64,000 bases of DNA, taken from assembly GCA_947462335.1 (NCBI GenBank), contig OX381710.1, forward strand, positions 25,885,772 through 25,949,771. The letters are read 5' to 3'. Source of the stretch: Harmothoe impar (lineage: Eukaryota > Annelida > Polychaeta > Phyllodocida > Polynoidae). Position 1 is the stretch's first letter. Every line of letters begins with the position of its first letter. Position numbers and translations under genes: made by a program. The notes under the pieces are model-generated. The model searched no databases, was not told the origin of the DNA, and worked only from the letters and a program-made list of their open reading frames with translations. Below are positions 44,013 to 53,148 of this stretch, piece after piece.

Positions 44013-45133
44013 AGAGACTGACCAAGAAGGAAAAAGAAAAGAAGCGCGTAGTAGCTAGATATACCGACGTCAAAGCGCCCTCCAGTTTCACTAGCGTGAC
44101 TAAACTCCAGAAACATCATTTTCGCCACCTGAACCCGGCCGTCATCCGAGATGCTTTAGTGTCGCTGGACGCCTACACTAAACATAAACCCATTCGGAGA
44201 AAATTCGCAAGGAACAAGACTATAACCGGCGCAATCGATCAGCAGTGGCAGATAGATCTGATGGACATGCAAGCTTTGGCGTCTCACAACGACCGCTTCC
44301 GGTACGTGGTGACGGCGATCGACGTTTTCTCTAGGTACGCGTGGGCCGTTCCCATTAAATCCAAGAGCGGCGCTGATGTCACCGAGGCCTTCCGAGAGAT
44401 GACAGGCACTGGCGAGAGACGACCGCGCACTGTTCAGACAGACAAGGGGAAAGAGTTTTTGAACAAGATCTTTCAAGATCACTTGAAGAGCGAGGGCATA
44501 GAGTTCTTCACTGGCGAGAACGACGACATCAAAGCTAGTCTAGTGGAGCGCTTGAACCGCAGTCTGAAGGAGAAGCTGTGGCGTTATTTCACACACAAGC
44601 GCACGTATCGCTACGTAGACGTACTGCACCATGTAGTGTCTTCTTACAATCGCACTCACCACAAGACGTTGAAAATGGCGCCGGCTCAAGTCAGCTCGGA
44701 AAACAGCGAAACAGTTTTCTACCGACAAGATCTCCCAACTAACAAACAAATCGACGAAATATGGAAAAAGAAGAAAAAAACAAAGACGTCCGCCGTCGAT
44801 GTCATCGCTCCGGATGACAGAGTGAGGATGTTGAGAACTAAAGGCGCCTTCGACAAAGGGTACGAGGGAAACTGGCGCGAGGAAGTGGTCGACGTTGCTA
44901 AGACGTTGGGAAGCAGAGGGTTCGAGCTGAAAGACGACAAGGGCGAGGAGATAAAAGGCGTCTTCTACCCGGAAGAGGTTCAGAAGGTGTACAAGAGTCG
45001 TTACGACAACAACTACCTGATAGACGAGGTGTTGCGCCGCAAGACCGTCGACGGTAAAGAGTTAGCTTTCGTACGTTGGTTAGGTTACGACGACAAGTTC
45101 AACGAGTGGATCCCCGTCAAAAAAATAACGTAG
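43997..45133 (+). CDS. RVE-type integrase with chromodomain (378 aa)
   Basis: The start lies in an optimal context (CCACCATGG). The catalytic triad is visible: D87 in WQIDLMD, D149 in QTDKGKEF and E184 in SLVERLN, with 34 residues between the last two. Residues ~339-378 form a chromodomain (YLIDEV, FVRWLGY, NEWIPV), which may guide insertion to particular chromatin. It cuts and joins the element ends to target DNA, giving the 6-bp GGTGCA duplication. It resembles the Polinton integrase family of C. elegans F54H12.3. The frame is intact, and its TAG stop is followed directly by the A21 tract. Confidence 0.96.
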   Translation: MGKPVKRLTKKEKEKKRVVARYTDVKAPSSFTSVTKLQKHHFRHLNPAVIRDALVSLDAYTKHKPIRRKFARNKTITGAIDQQWQIDLMDMQALASHNDRFRYVVTAIDVFSRYAWAVPIKSKSGADVTEAFREMTGTGERRPRTVQTDKGKEFLNKIFQDHLKSEGIEFFTGENDDIKASLVERLNRSLKEKLWRYFTHKRTYRYVDVLHHVVSSYNRTHHKTLKMAPAQVSSENSETVFYRQDLPTNKQIDEIWKKKKKTKTSAVDVIAPDDRVRMLRTKGAFDKGYEGNWREEVVDVAKTLGSRGFELKDDKGEEIKGVFYPEEVQKVYKSRYDNNYLIDEVLRRKTVDGKELAFVRWLGYDDKFNEWIPVKKIT

Positions 45134-45154
45134 AAAAAAAAAAAAAAAAAAAAA
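45134..45154 (+). promoter_or_regulatory. 21-nt poly(A) leader abutting the penton-like ATG
   Basis: Exactly 21 A residues lie between the integrase TAG and the ATG at 45155, the same length and layout as at 41762-41782. Confidence 0.7.
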
Positions 45155-46273
45155 ATGAACATCACTCTACCTAGCAACAGCTCTATGGAGTATTATCCTG
45201 ACAACAGCTTGACGTCTTTCCGAACTCACTTCGACTCGCCGCTCCTTCTGCCCGAAGCGTACGAAGCGGCTCTGACTGAGATCATCCTCCCTACAGAATG
45301 GACTAACGTGCACGACGACGACTTGATCATCGTTGTTCCTCTGCGCACCAAGGGTTCGCTAGAGGAGGCGATCCAGGTTTTAAAAGAAACTAAATTCGCC
45401 GAAGGAAAAAAACCACAGGTAGACTGGAGGGGAATGAAAAACGCGAATGGTCTGAGCAAGCTAACGTTCAGCTCAAAATTCCCGCTGAGCTGGAAGGAAG
45501 CGAGCTATGTAACGGTGGAAGAGATATCAGACACGTCGGAAGAGCAGCAATTGAAACCGGAAACAAAAAGGTTCAAGAGAGAGGTCGACTTGAGACAGAC
45601 GAATGCCGTATACAAGCAGTTCTTGTCCCCGGCGGTGAAGAAGAAGGCGATCAGCGATCAGGCAAGACATATGATCGAAGAGATGGAGAAAGACATGGGA
45701 GTGCGCAGTTTCATGCCAAACATATTCGAGATACCTCCTATTTTCACCGGAAGCAACCACACCCTAATCGAGCGCTTGAGTGAGACGTTGCGAGATGACA
45801 GACTAGAGGGCGACAGCTTCTTGCTCAAACCGATGCGGATCTTATCGTACGACGCCAAGACGAAACGCGTCACCATCAAACCGCCGAGACACTGTGCTGT
45901 CCTGCTGAGTCAGCATCTCGCATGCGTTCTAGGCTTCGGAGAGAAGACGTGTTTCGCGTCGCCGACTACCGGCGCCTACTCGATGGATGTTTACGGGGAC
46001 GTGCACTCTGTGTACATATACACCCACATGATCCAGGAGAGACGTGTGGGCGACATGCAAGTGCCGCTGTTGCGCTGCGTGGCGGTGGACAGAGGCGGAA
46101 AGCGTCGAGGTGGCGTGCAAGCTATCAGTTTTCCCCATTTGGATTATTTCCCCTTGAAATCCAAGAGGTTTACCGAGGTCGGCATCTATTTAAGAGACCG
46201 ATCCGGTCATTCCATCCCATTCGGTAGAGGCGAGGTGACCGTGACACTTCATCTGAGACCTATTGAGCGCTGA
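45155..46273 (+). CDS. penton-like minor capsid protein (372 aa)
   Basis: The start is the ATG directly after the A21 tract. The N-terminus (ITLPSNSSMEYYPDNSLTSF, then FDSPLLLPEAYEAALTEIILP) is the first-strand signature of the single-jelly-roll minor capsid protein found next to the integrase in metazoan Polintons. A charged insert occurs at ~125-160. The protein should form pentameric vertices together with the major capsid protein. The frame is complete, and the next small gene starts 11 nt after the stop. Confidence 0.85.
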   Translation: MNITLPSNSSMEYYPDNSLTSFRTHFDSPLLLPEAYEAALTEIILPTEWTNVHDDDLIIVVPLRTKGSLEEAIQVLKETKFAEGKKPQVDWRGMKNANGLSKLTFSSKFPLSWKEASYVTVEEISDTSEEQQLKPETKRFKREVDLRQTNAVYKQFLSPAVKKKAISDQARHMIEEMEKDMGVRSFMPNIFEIPPIFTGSNHTLIERLSETLRDDRLEGDSFLLKPMRILSYDAKTKRVTIKPPRHCAVLLSQHLACVLGFGEKTCFASPTTGAYSMDVYGDVHSVYIYTHMIQERRVGDMQVPLLRCVAVDRGGKRRGGVQAISFPHLDYFPLKSKRFTEVGIYLRDRSGHSIPFGRGEVTVTLHLRPIER

Positions 46274-46284
46274 AAGAGAGAAAA

Positions 46285-47357
46285 ATGATGCGTCAACGCG
46301 TTCCGTACTTTCCACCCAGGCGCACCGTCGGCAGAGGGTACAGCGATTACCACAACGCGCAGCTGGGCAACGGCGTCAACGTGTACAGCGGGCGCTCTTT
46401 CCAGAGCGGGCACGGTTTGGGCGGCGCTCTGTTAGGTCTGATGCGCTCGGCTACCCCGCTATTGAAGTCGGTGCAGAGAGGCGTCTAGCAGATTCAGAGT
46501 GGATAGAATTTATCCACTGGCCACGGGAGCCCCACACAGCTGGTGACCAGTGGTGGTGGTGGAAGGGGGGCGGGGGCAGTTTGTAGTAATCTGATACATC
46601 CTGATCAGATACCACCACTAACCTTACACCTTCTAACTGTGCCTGCAAACCCAAAATATTTGAATGCCTGATTGAATTGATGTTATTCTTTAATAAGCAT
46701 GATATGCATGTCATGTGCTTCACATAGGTACTTTATTTATGATTCAACTCCTACCAGAAGCCAGTTTATAAGAAATGTTTGATACAATGTTATCATGTTA
46801 TCAATTTTTGTATTACTGCTTCTAGAAGGAGTTGAGGCTTTATTAAACTACCTCTGTGGAACACAGAACATGAATAATATATCTATTTTAGAATTTCATC
46901 AAATTAATGAAGCCTTTTATCATCTTTGATTGTGGGGCATACACTTTTCTTACACACAACAGCTGTCATCTATCAAGTGTCAGGGCATGATGGCTGCTTG
47001 ACCATATAGTCTGTCATCACATTTGTGTCTGTGCCTTATCTAAACAGCCAATTAGTGGCCACTGGCCGAGGGTACCCCCCTGGTCGCCTCTCCCAAATCT
47101 GCTAGACGCCTCACTGGGTGGGAAAAACGCTGCTCCGCGCCGGTGTGGGCGTAGCTAAAGATGTGCTGGTGGGTCGGACTTTAAAGAGCAGCGTGAAAGA
47201 CCGAGGCGCAGGCGCTCTGAAGAGACTGGCGAGTACGGCGTTCTCGGGAGGAAAGACGACTGTCGCGTCTAAGAAAGGGTCGAAACGTCGCCGGCATTCT
47301 CCTCAGACGGGCGGTGGCTCTTGCAAGAGACGTAGAGGGGATGTATTCGACCGGTAA
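46285..47357 (+). pseudogene. small virion-type protein gene split by a MITE
   Basis: The left part (46285-46473) encodes a Tyr/Gly-rich N-terminus with GHGLGGALLGLMRSATPLL, and the right part (47121-47357) encodes GVGVAKDVL and a long Arg/Lys/Gly-rich tail ending in a basic RRRGDVF segment. Both parts match the layout of one small Polinton protein (a Gly-rich N-terminus, hydrophobic helix and basic tail, likened to adenovirus pVI/pX core proteins). A 643-bp insertion with a 4-bp duplication lies exactly between them. The two halves are in the same frame once the insertion and one copy of the duplication are discounted. As it stands the left part reads into an in-frame stop after five foreign codons (67 aa). 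Confidence 0.8.
46474..47116. mobile_element. 643-bp MITE inside the Polinton
   Basis: The ends CAGAGAGGCGTCTAGCAGAT (left) and inverse of CAGTGAGGCGTCTAGCAGAT (right) differ by one base; GGTG is duplicated at 46470-46473 and 47117-47120. The interior is AT-rich, non-coding and unlike the surrounding GC-rich coding DNA. Superfamily not determined; the 4-bp duplication leaves several possibilities. Confidence 0.85.
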
Positions 47358-47374
47358 GCGCCTAGGCGTTCAGG

Positions 47375-47387
47375 TATAAATAAAAAG
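47375..47387 (+). promoter_or_regulatory. TATA box before the major capsid gene, with embedded AATAAA
   Basis: TATAAATAAAAAG lies about 60 nt upstream of the capsid ATG, 18 nt after the stop of the split gene. The embedded AATAAA (47379-47384) could end the upstream transcript. Confidence 0.6.
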
Positions 47388-47436
47388 ACTGGAGGCGGCA
47401 GGCGTCAGTCTGTCGGCCGCGTGAAGAGAGAACACA

Positions 47437-48744
47437 ATGGCTTACGTACACGAGAGCAGTAACGAGTGCGCGCTCTCTGAGCTCGACCTGCACACCGTAG
47501 CGCCGACTCAGACTACTATCTTAAAGTCGTCTTTCCTGGGGATAAAAACAAAAAACTCTTTAGAGGATGGAGGTAACATAAATTTCACCATCAACAAGTC
47601 GCAAGAGTACACAGACCTGAACGAGAATTACCTTCATCTGGAATGTCAAGTGCTGAAAGCGAACGGAGCGGCGATCGAGGACACCGACGCGGTAGCTCCG
47701 GTGAACAACTTGGCTCACTCGCTCTTCAAAGACGTCCAAGTCTCCATCGGCGGTTTCAAAGTGTCTGGCAACACCGAGACCTACCCTTACCGAGCTTACT
47801 TGGAAGGGTTACTCAACTACAACAAAGACGTGAAGGACGGCGTCATGAGCGCCCAGGGGTGGCATGAAGATACGCCCGGTCAGTTTGACACGTTGACTGA
47901 CGCGAATGCGGGGTACAAAGCGCGCAAGAAGCTAATCTCCAACAAGCGCTTTTCGCTGATGGCGCGACTGCACTTTGACCTGGCTCATCAACCGAAGCTC
48001 ATCGTTGGAGAGACAGAAATCAATCTCACTCTGAAACAAGCGGCGCCCTCTTTCTATCTGATGTGCGCCGCTGACGGAGGCTACAGCTTGAAGATCTACA
48101 AAGCAAAGCTCTACGTGCGACGCGTGCTGGTGGCGGACGCTGTAGCGGAAACGCACGAGAGAGCGGTGATAGAACACGGGCCCTTCGACTACCCGGTGAA
48201 CAGAGTGGAGGTGACGACGTACGCCATCCCTCAAGGTAACAGAGATCACAGCTACACGCACTCCAACACAGGCCAGCTTCCCAAGTCGATGATGATTTGC
48301 TTCCTTGACCACGACGCCTTCAACGGTAGCTACACCAAGAACCCGTTCGAGATGAAGCATTACGACATCAGCTCGCTTCAAGTGATAGTGAACGATCAGA
48401 AAGTGCCGAACGACGCCTACGTGCCCGACTTTAAGACCAAAGTGGCCGTGAGAGAGTACTTGGCGCTACACACGGAAACGGGGATGTACGAGGGCGCGCG
48501 CTCCTGCGGTATTTCATACGATCAATTCCTGAACGGTTACACGGTGTTCCCCCTCGACTTAACCCCAGACAGATCGCACGACGGGTGTCGCGTGAACCTT
48601 ATAAGAGCGGGTCAGCTGAGGGTGGAAGTCAGTTTCCGCTCGGCGCTACAAGCGACAACAACGGTGCTACTCTACTTGGTGTACGACAACGTCGTCGAGC
48701 TGACCCGAGATCGACACCCCATCACCGACTACCACATGAACTGA
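47437..48744 (+). CDS. Polinton major capsid protein, double jelly roll (435 aa)
   Basis: ATG start in ACACAATGG. The N-terminus (ECALSELDLHTVAPTQTTI), the LEDGGNINFTI and YTDLNENYLHLECQV strands, and SLFKDVQVSIGG ... ETYPYRAYLEGLLNYNKD are characteristic of the Polinton major capsid protein related to C. elegans F54H12.2. The family has two jelly rolls that trimerise into pseudo-hexameric capsomers. Length is close to what I expect for the family and the frame is uninterrupted. It has its own TATA box and is followed after 29 nt by the protease, so the two are probably on one late-type transcript. Confidence 0.95.
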   Translation: MAYVHESSNECALSELDLHTVAPTQTTILKSSFLGIKTKNSLEDGGNINFTINKSQEYTDLNENYLHLECQVLKANGAAIEDTDAVAPVNNLAHSLFKDVQVSIGGFKVSGNTETYPYRAYLEGLLNYNKDVKDGVMSAQGWHEDTPGQFDTLTDANAGYKARKKLISNKRFSLMARLHFDLAHQPKLIVGETEINLTLKQAAPSFYLMCAADGGYSLKIYKAKLYVRRVLVADAVAETHERAVIEHGPFDYPVNRVEVTTYAIPQGNRDHSYTHSNTGQLPKSMMICFLDHDAFNGSYTKNPFEMKHYDISSLQVIVNDQKVPNDAYVPDFKTKVAVREYLALHTETGMYEGARSCGISYDQFLNGYTVFPLDLTPDRSHDGCRVNLIRAGQLRVEVSFRSALQATTTVLLYLVYDNVVELTRDRHPITDYHMN

Positions 48745-48773
48745 AGACAAGACGGCGGTACTTGGCGTATCGT

Positions 48774-49220
48774 ATGAACACGCTTGAAATAAGCAGAGTG
48801 TTGAAGGAAAACACAAAACATCGTTTCCTGGGCGTTTTCTCTTGTGACACTATTCCGAAGCACCCTATCAAAGACACTTGTTTCGTGAGCAACACAGATC
48901 CGCAACATTTACCAGGTCAGCATTGGGTGGCGTTTTACGTGTCGAGCACGGGTGAAGTGTACTACTTTGATTCCTTCGGCTTACCGCCGCTGAGTGCGGA
49001 GTTCTTGTCTTTCGTGGAACGCTCTGCTCCGTTCAAGTGGCAAAGAAACCGCATTCAAATACAAGACACTTCTGCTGACACCTGTGGACCTCATTGCGTT
49101 CATTTCCTAATTGAAGCATGTCGAACAAGAAACCCCAAGAAGTGCGTCATGCGCATGAGCAAAATCCCAAAGCTGAGCGACCGGGCCGTGAGTCAGAAGC
49201 TATCGATGATGCTGTTGTGA
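48774..49220 (+). CDS. adenain-like cysteine protease (148 aa)
   Basis: I chose the ATG at 48774, 29 nt after the capsid stop; the longer open frame upstream overlaps the capsid gene and would need a GTG start. The catalytic residues of the adenovirus protease family are visible: His50 in GQHWVAFYV, Asp66 in YYFDSFG, Gln97 and Cys104 in QDTSADTCGPHC. It would process virion proteins during maturation. Length is typical of Polinton proteases. The last ~100 nt overlap another small frame. Confidence 0.95.
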   Translation: MNTLEISRVLKENTKHRFLGVFSCDTIPKHPIKDTCFVSNTDPQHLPGQHWVAFYVSSTGEVYYFDSFGLPPLSAEFLSFVERSAPFKWQRNRIQIQDTSADTCGPHCVHFLIEACRTRNPKKCVMRMSKIPKLSDRAVSQKLSMMLL

Positions 49221-49417
49221 CGGGTTGTTGCGATGGCGGCCGTTTCATGGAGGCAAAGATTCTCTGCCTTGCCGAAATGGTGTTGGATTTATCCAAAGTC
49301 GTGCAATGTCTATTGGAGAGAAGTCGTCCGGGGTGTGGTGGTGCGAGTGACGGCGGCGTGAGACTTTGCGGCCTGTTGAGTTGCTGCAAATCGAAGAAGC
49401 AAGCTAAAAAAGCATAA
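49118..49417 (+). CDS. possible small overlapping ORF (99 aa)
   Basis: The ATG at 49118 lies within the protease gene in another frame, and the frame continues about 200 nt past the protease stop. The product has an amphipathic helix-like stretch (AEMVLDLSKVVQCLL) and a Cys/Lys-rich end (CGLLSCCKSKKQAKK). It is followed by polyA signals after 30 nt. I do not recognise it; its non-overlapping part could simply be 3' UTR. Confidence 0.35.
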   Translation: MSNKKPQEVRHAHEQNPKAERPGRESEAIDDAVVTGCCDGGRFMEAKILCLAEMVLDLSKVVQCLLERSRPGCGGASDGGVRLCGLLSCCKSKKQAKKA

Positions 49418-49446
49418 ACTTGTGTGTTTTTTCTGATTGAAATGAA

Positions 49447-49459
49447 AATAAAGAATAAA
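49447..49459 (+). terminator. paired polyA signals of the capsid-protease unit
   Basis: Two AATAAA hexamers (49447-49452 and 49454-49459) lie just inside the right terminal inverted repeat and are the likely shared 3' end of the capsid/protease transcript. Confidence 0.7.
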
Positions 49460-49479
49460 ATGAAAAGAAAAGAAATTAT

Positions 49480-49919
49480 CTTGTTGTGTTTTTATTTCTA
49501 TATATAAGTTACATAACTTTTTTTTGTTTGTTTGTTTACAAACAGTCACGTGTCACGTGGTGTTGTTTACAAACAAGAGAGCCACGTGGTGTTGTTTACA
49601 AACAAACCCTAAGTAGGTCACATTACCCTAGTTACCAGAATGCCGGCTTCTGATTGGCTGAGCCTAAGTAGGTCACGTGACGTAAGTAGGTCACGTTACC
49701 ATGGTTACCAGAATGCCGGCCTCTGATTGGCTGAGAGCTTCTAAGTAGGTCAGTAGGTCACCCAGAATGCTGGCTTCTGATTGGCTGAGAGCCCTAAGTA
49801 GGTCACGTTACCATGGCAACGGGTCACGTGACCAAATGGAGGCCTCTGATTGGCTGCATGTCGATTGAGTAATAAACAGTAGTTAACTATAGTCCCGTTC
49901 CGATACATACTATACTACT
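49480..49919 (-). repeat. right terminal inverted repeat (~440 bp)
   Basis: Inverse of 38745-39165 with the same CCAATCAG, CACGTG and TGTTTGTAAACA modules. It differs mainly by a T/GTTT expansion near 49517-49535 and a few substitutions (for example CTCC for GCC in the outermost CCAAT module). Confidence 0.92.
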
Positions 49920-49925
49920 GGTGCA
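49920..49925. repeat. Polinton TSD, right copy
   Basis: GGTGCA, identical to 38739-38744. Confidence 0.95.
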
Positions 49926-51447
49926 TATTGAGGTGTGGTGATTATTGACTTGTAACTATGTCCCAAGTCTGCCTAATACCACCACACATACATACCCCCC
50001 CCCCCCCCCCCCCTTACTACAAGCCTTTGTTTTTTGTTTCTGGATAATTCATCATAATTTCTGGAGATTCTGTCCTACATTTTGTCCCGCATTTGCCTAA
50101 TCATGGAATCTAAATACGGCTCTGAAGAGGACATAGGTGTAGCTAGGGGAATCACTGTATGGGTGAGGTAAGGGAGACCCAGGGTCTGGCAGGGGCCTTG
50201 AGGAAAACCAGCTTGCACACAGTCAAAACATGTTTAATTGGAGCAGTGAGGGGGATGGGGCTGTAATGGGGACTGGGCAGGGAGGGTTGTTTCTCTGGGA
50301 GATGTAGTACCTGCTGTGCATGTATACGATGCGGGTGGGGTGAGGAAAGCCAGAGTGCATTTGTGCAGTTAACCACATGCTGAGAGGTGTTCAATATATA
50401 CTGTGATATATGGATATAGGGGGCAGTGAGTCAATGTGAGAGAAAGCAGTTAAATCAGGCCACATGAATATGGGTCAATATGGGCTATAGGATGATGCAT
50501 GGTATAGGGAGGGTGTGTGAAGAGAGACATGGAGACAGATAATAGGCATAGATGTGTGGGGCGGGGGTGGGGCAATGTGAGTAAGCCCAGCGTGCATACC
50601 ACTGGATGTTCAATATGGGCAGTGTGATACATGGGTAATGGGGATGGGAGTGAATAAGTAGTGGGTGGTGGGGGCAGGCTGCATCATGTCACCTGAGACT
50701 GGGGCTGACCAGCACACAGGAGTAGGTGGGGATAGGGGTGGGGGGGGGGGGTGGTCGGACTGACCCAGCCCTGACCCCCTGCTGCTACTATGGGGATCCA
50801 CTTGGTACATCAAAGTGGGAATAGGGCTATCTCACTAATGTGTGACCGTGGGAATGTCTTTACCATATTTCACCTATGTTCTTGCAGCCCCATGAGTTGG
50901 CCTAGTAGCACTGGCAGTATGGGCATGGTACCATCAGCGGCCTTATACTTAGGTGCTGAAGGAGTGTGTACAGATGGCGCCCCATGCGGGCAGGCAGGGC
51001 ATACATCACGTGATGCGTCCTCCTGTAGGAGTGGGCTGTGTGAGATCCACCATTAGTGTGTGTACACATTAACACTGTCTACTCCCATCACCTGCCCACC
51101 CTTCCCACCACTGTCCTCCTGACCCTTATCCCTCCCATCTTCTGCACTCCTTTCCCATTTATAAACCTTACATTATGGGCCTATACCCAGAGTATATATC
51201 ACATGTTGTGTCTCCTTCCCTCCTCTATCCACCCTGCCTATATCCATCCATCATCTTGGATCACAAAGAGCCAGAAAAATTAAAATAAGAAAGAGCAAAC
51301 GGTAGAAGTGGAACCTCTGTTCTCATCCCCCTTACACACATAAAATGCAACCGAGGTGTTTTTTTTAATTACAAAAAGAATGGTCAAACCCAAGACCTCC
51401 AAGCCATCCAGTGATCCACCCATTTTTACCTCCTGCTTCGAATCTCT
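49926..51447. other. gene-free stretch
   Basis: Host-side DNA. A long C run lies near 49985-50012 and a G run near 50738. No gene was recognised. Confidence 0.55.
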
Positions 51448-51750
51448 TACTCTCGTTCCCAAATCCTTCTGAAGGAAGGCTCTGGGGACAGCCAAATGAC
51501 CTTGAACTTGGGATTTTGCTGGATCTGGGCAATCCCTGCTGGTAGGCTGGAACCAGTGAACATGAACAGGAAATGGAACCAGAATGTATGATGGTAGTTT
51601 TAGGTAGTTTTACCATCAGACTTTCTGGTTCCATTTCCTGTTCCTGTTCGCTGGTTCCAACCTATCAGCAGGGGTTGCCCAGACCCAGCAAAATCCCACC
51701 ATTTGGCAGTTACCAGAGCCTTCCTTCGGAAGGATTTGGGAACGAGAGTA
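51448..51750. repeat. 303-bp foldback (inverted repeat)
   Basis: The left arm begins TACTCTCGTTCCCAAATCCT and the right arm ends with its inverse; the dyad centre is near 51599. The arms include mirrored GGAACCAG, CAGGAAATGGAACCAG and GGGTTGCC/GGGCAATCC words with some mismatches. Open frames on both strands are mirror images of each other, so they are not genes. Confidence 0.8.
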
Positions 51751-53148
51751 GGAATCTCCAAGCCTTACTATAGTATTCAGTAGCCGGCGGTGCCGTTCCT
51801 GTGTATCTGTGTGGTCGGTGAGACATGTCTGCTGTCCTGAGGGGCTGCCATGAGTAGTGGCTTTATGATGGGTTTATTGTACCCAGCTAAGGTGAGGTAC
51901 GACGCCTCAAGGAGGCATCCTGGTCCCACCTGGAGCCCTTCAACAACTAGACAAGGGTCCTGAGACCGTCCTTCCAGCAATGTCCTCTCATATACCAATT
52001 GTTCATGTGTGAATGCATTAGGATTGCATTCATGCAGGGGGAGGGAATGACCCAGGGGAATTACATAGGGAATCTTATACACAAAATTACCATTGGACAG
52101 TATAGACATTACATGCCTCCAGCAGAGGCTGGTGTAGAAACAGCAAACCACCAGAGGAGGCATGACAGAACTCAGCTATACATATACCCGCTCCCATCAT
52201 GCATAGAATGGTACATGTCGATATCCTTTGAAGTCTTGTAGGGGCCCCTGGCAGTCCCAACTCTATGATAGCACATAGTACTGCACAGTCTCTACTCGAC
52301 TCTGGACAGTCATGGACAGCAAGATAGCAGAATCAGACTGTTACCAGAAATATCGTACAATTCTAATCTGAGATAGATTTGAGGACTTCCCAAAGGGAAT
52401 GGTTACTTCCGCGGTTACTTATAAGAGTGGGAATCCCAGTCTAGTCATGTGCCTTCAATTTACAAACAATTCCAGTAAAAGACATTATGGGAATGAATGA
52501 AATCGCACAATGACACTCACACACCATAAACATTGTACGTTTGAACGGGGTTTGAACAGAGCAGAGCGAGATATGCTGGTCTGTTATCCACCACAATACC
52601 CACCTTTATATCCCAACATTGACATTACAGACCCTGTGTAACACCTCTATCTAGGTCAGGTTCTGTGGCATTGGTAACATTCTTGTCCCTGTATTACTGT
52701 ATACCACCCAAAGCCATGCCACACTCTCCTAGCAGAGAAGGACATGTAGTGTGATTGCCAATGACATAAAATGCGCAGGACCTGTTTGGAGTCTTAACAG
52801 TATATACCTCACCCCTAACACATTATGTTCTCTTTGGATATGGTAGTGGCGGATGGGGGTTTGGAGAATGGGGATGAGAGTTGTATGAATGAAGTGAAGG
52901 TGTAGAGAGGGGTGGCATGTGTATCATTGAAGTGGTTTATAATGAGAGCAGAGGGATCGTCTTCCAAATGTTCAAATCCCATGGAACAGCACATAACTGT
53001 TCTGAGGATAATATATCCTTTCAACACCTTTTGGATGGAGATCAAATAAACTCTTCTTCATTCAGAGGTTCTACTTAGGAATACCTGGTAGACCACTTCA
53101 TTTCAAAGGTCATTTGAATGTGGATGGTAAGGTTAGTCAGGAGGCCTG
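51751..53148. other. gene-free stretch
   Basis: Nothing recognisable. Confidence 0.5.

Larger units (their letters stand above)
38745..49919 (+). mobile_element. PolB-less Polinton/Maverick (adintovirus-like) element, 11.2 kb
   Basis: Ends begin AGTAGTATAGTATGTATCGG in inverted orientation and are flanked by an exact 6-bp duplication GGTGCA (38739-38744 and 49920-49925), the Polinton hallmark. It encodes the packaging ATPase, integrase with chromodomain, major capsid, penton-like minor capsid, adenain-type protease and small virion-type proteins. No frame shows family B DNA polymerase motifs, and there is no space left for one (normally over 1,000 codons). The element is also shorter than usual Polintons (about 15-20 kb). 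One small gene is broken by a MITE; the other main genes are open. Confidence 0.95.

Noticed and set aside
45134..45154. A-tract as a polyA-tail scar from retroposed genes
   Set aside because: It sits directly between two conserved neighbouring genes, has no TSD around it, and an identical-length tract occurs before another start codon, so a regulatory or mutational origin is more likely.
48585..48773. N-terminal extension of the protease overlapping the capsid gene
   Set aside because: It would start with GTG inside the capsid gene and has no similarity to the family; the ATG at 48774 gives a normal-length adenain-type protease.
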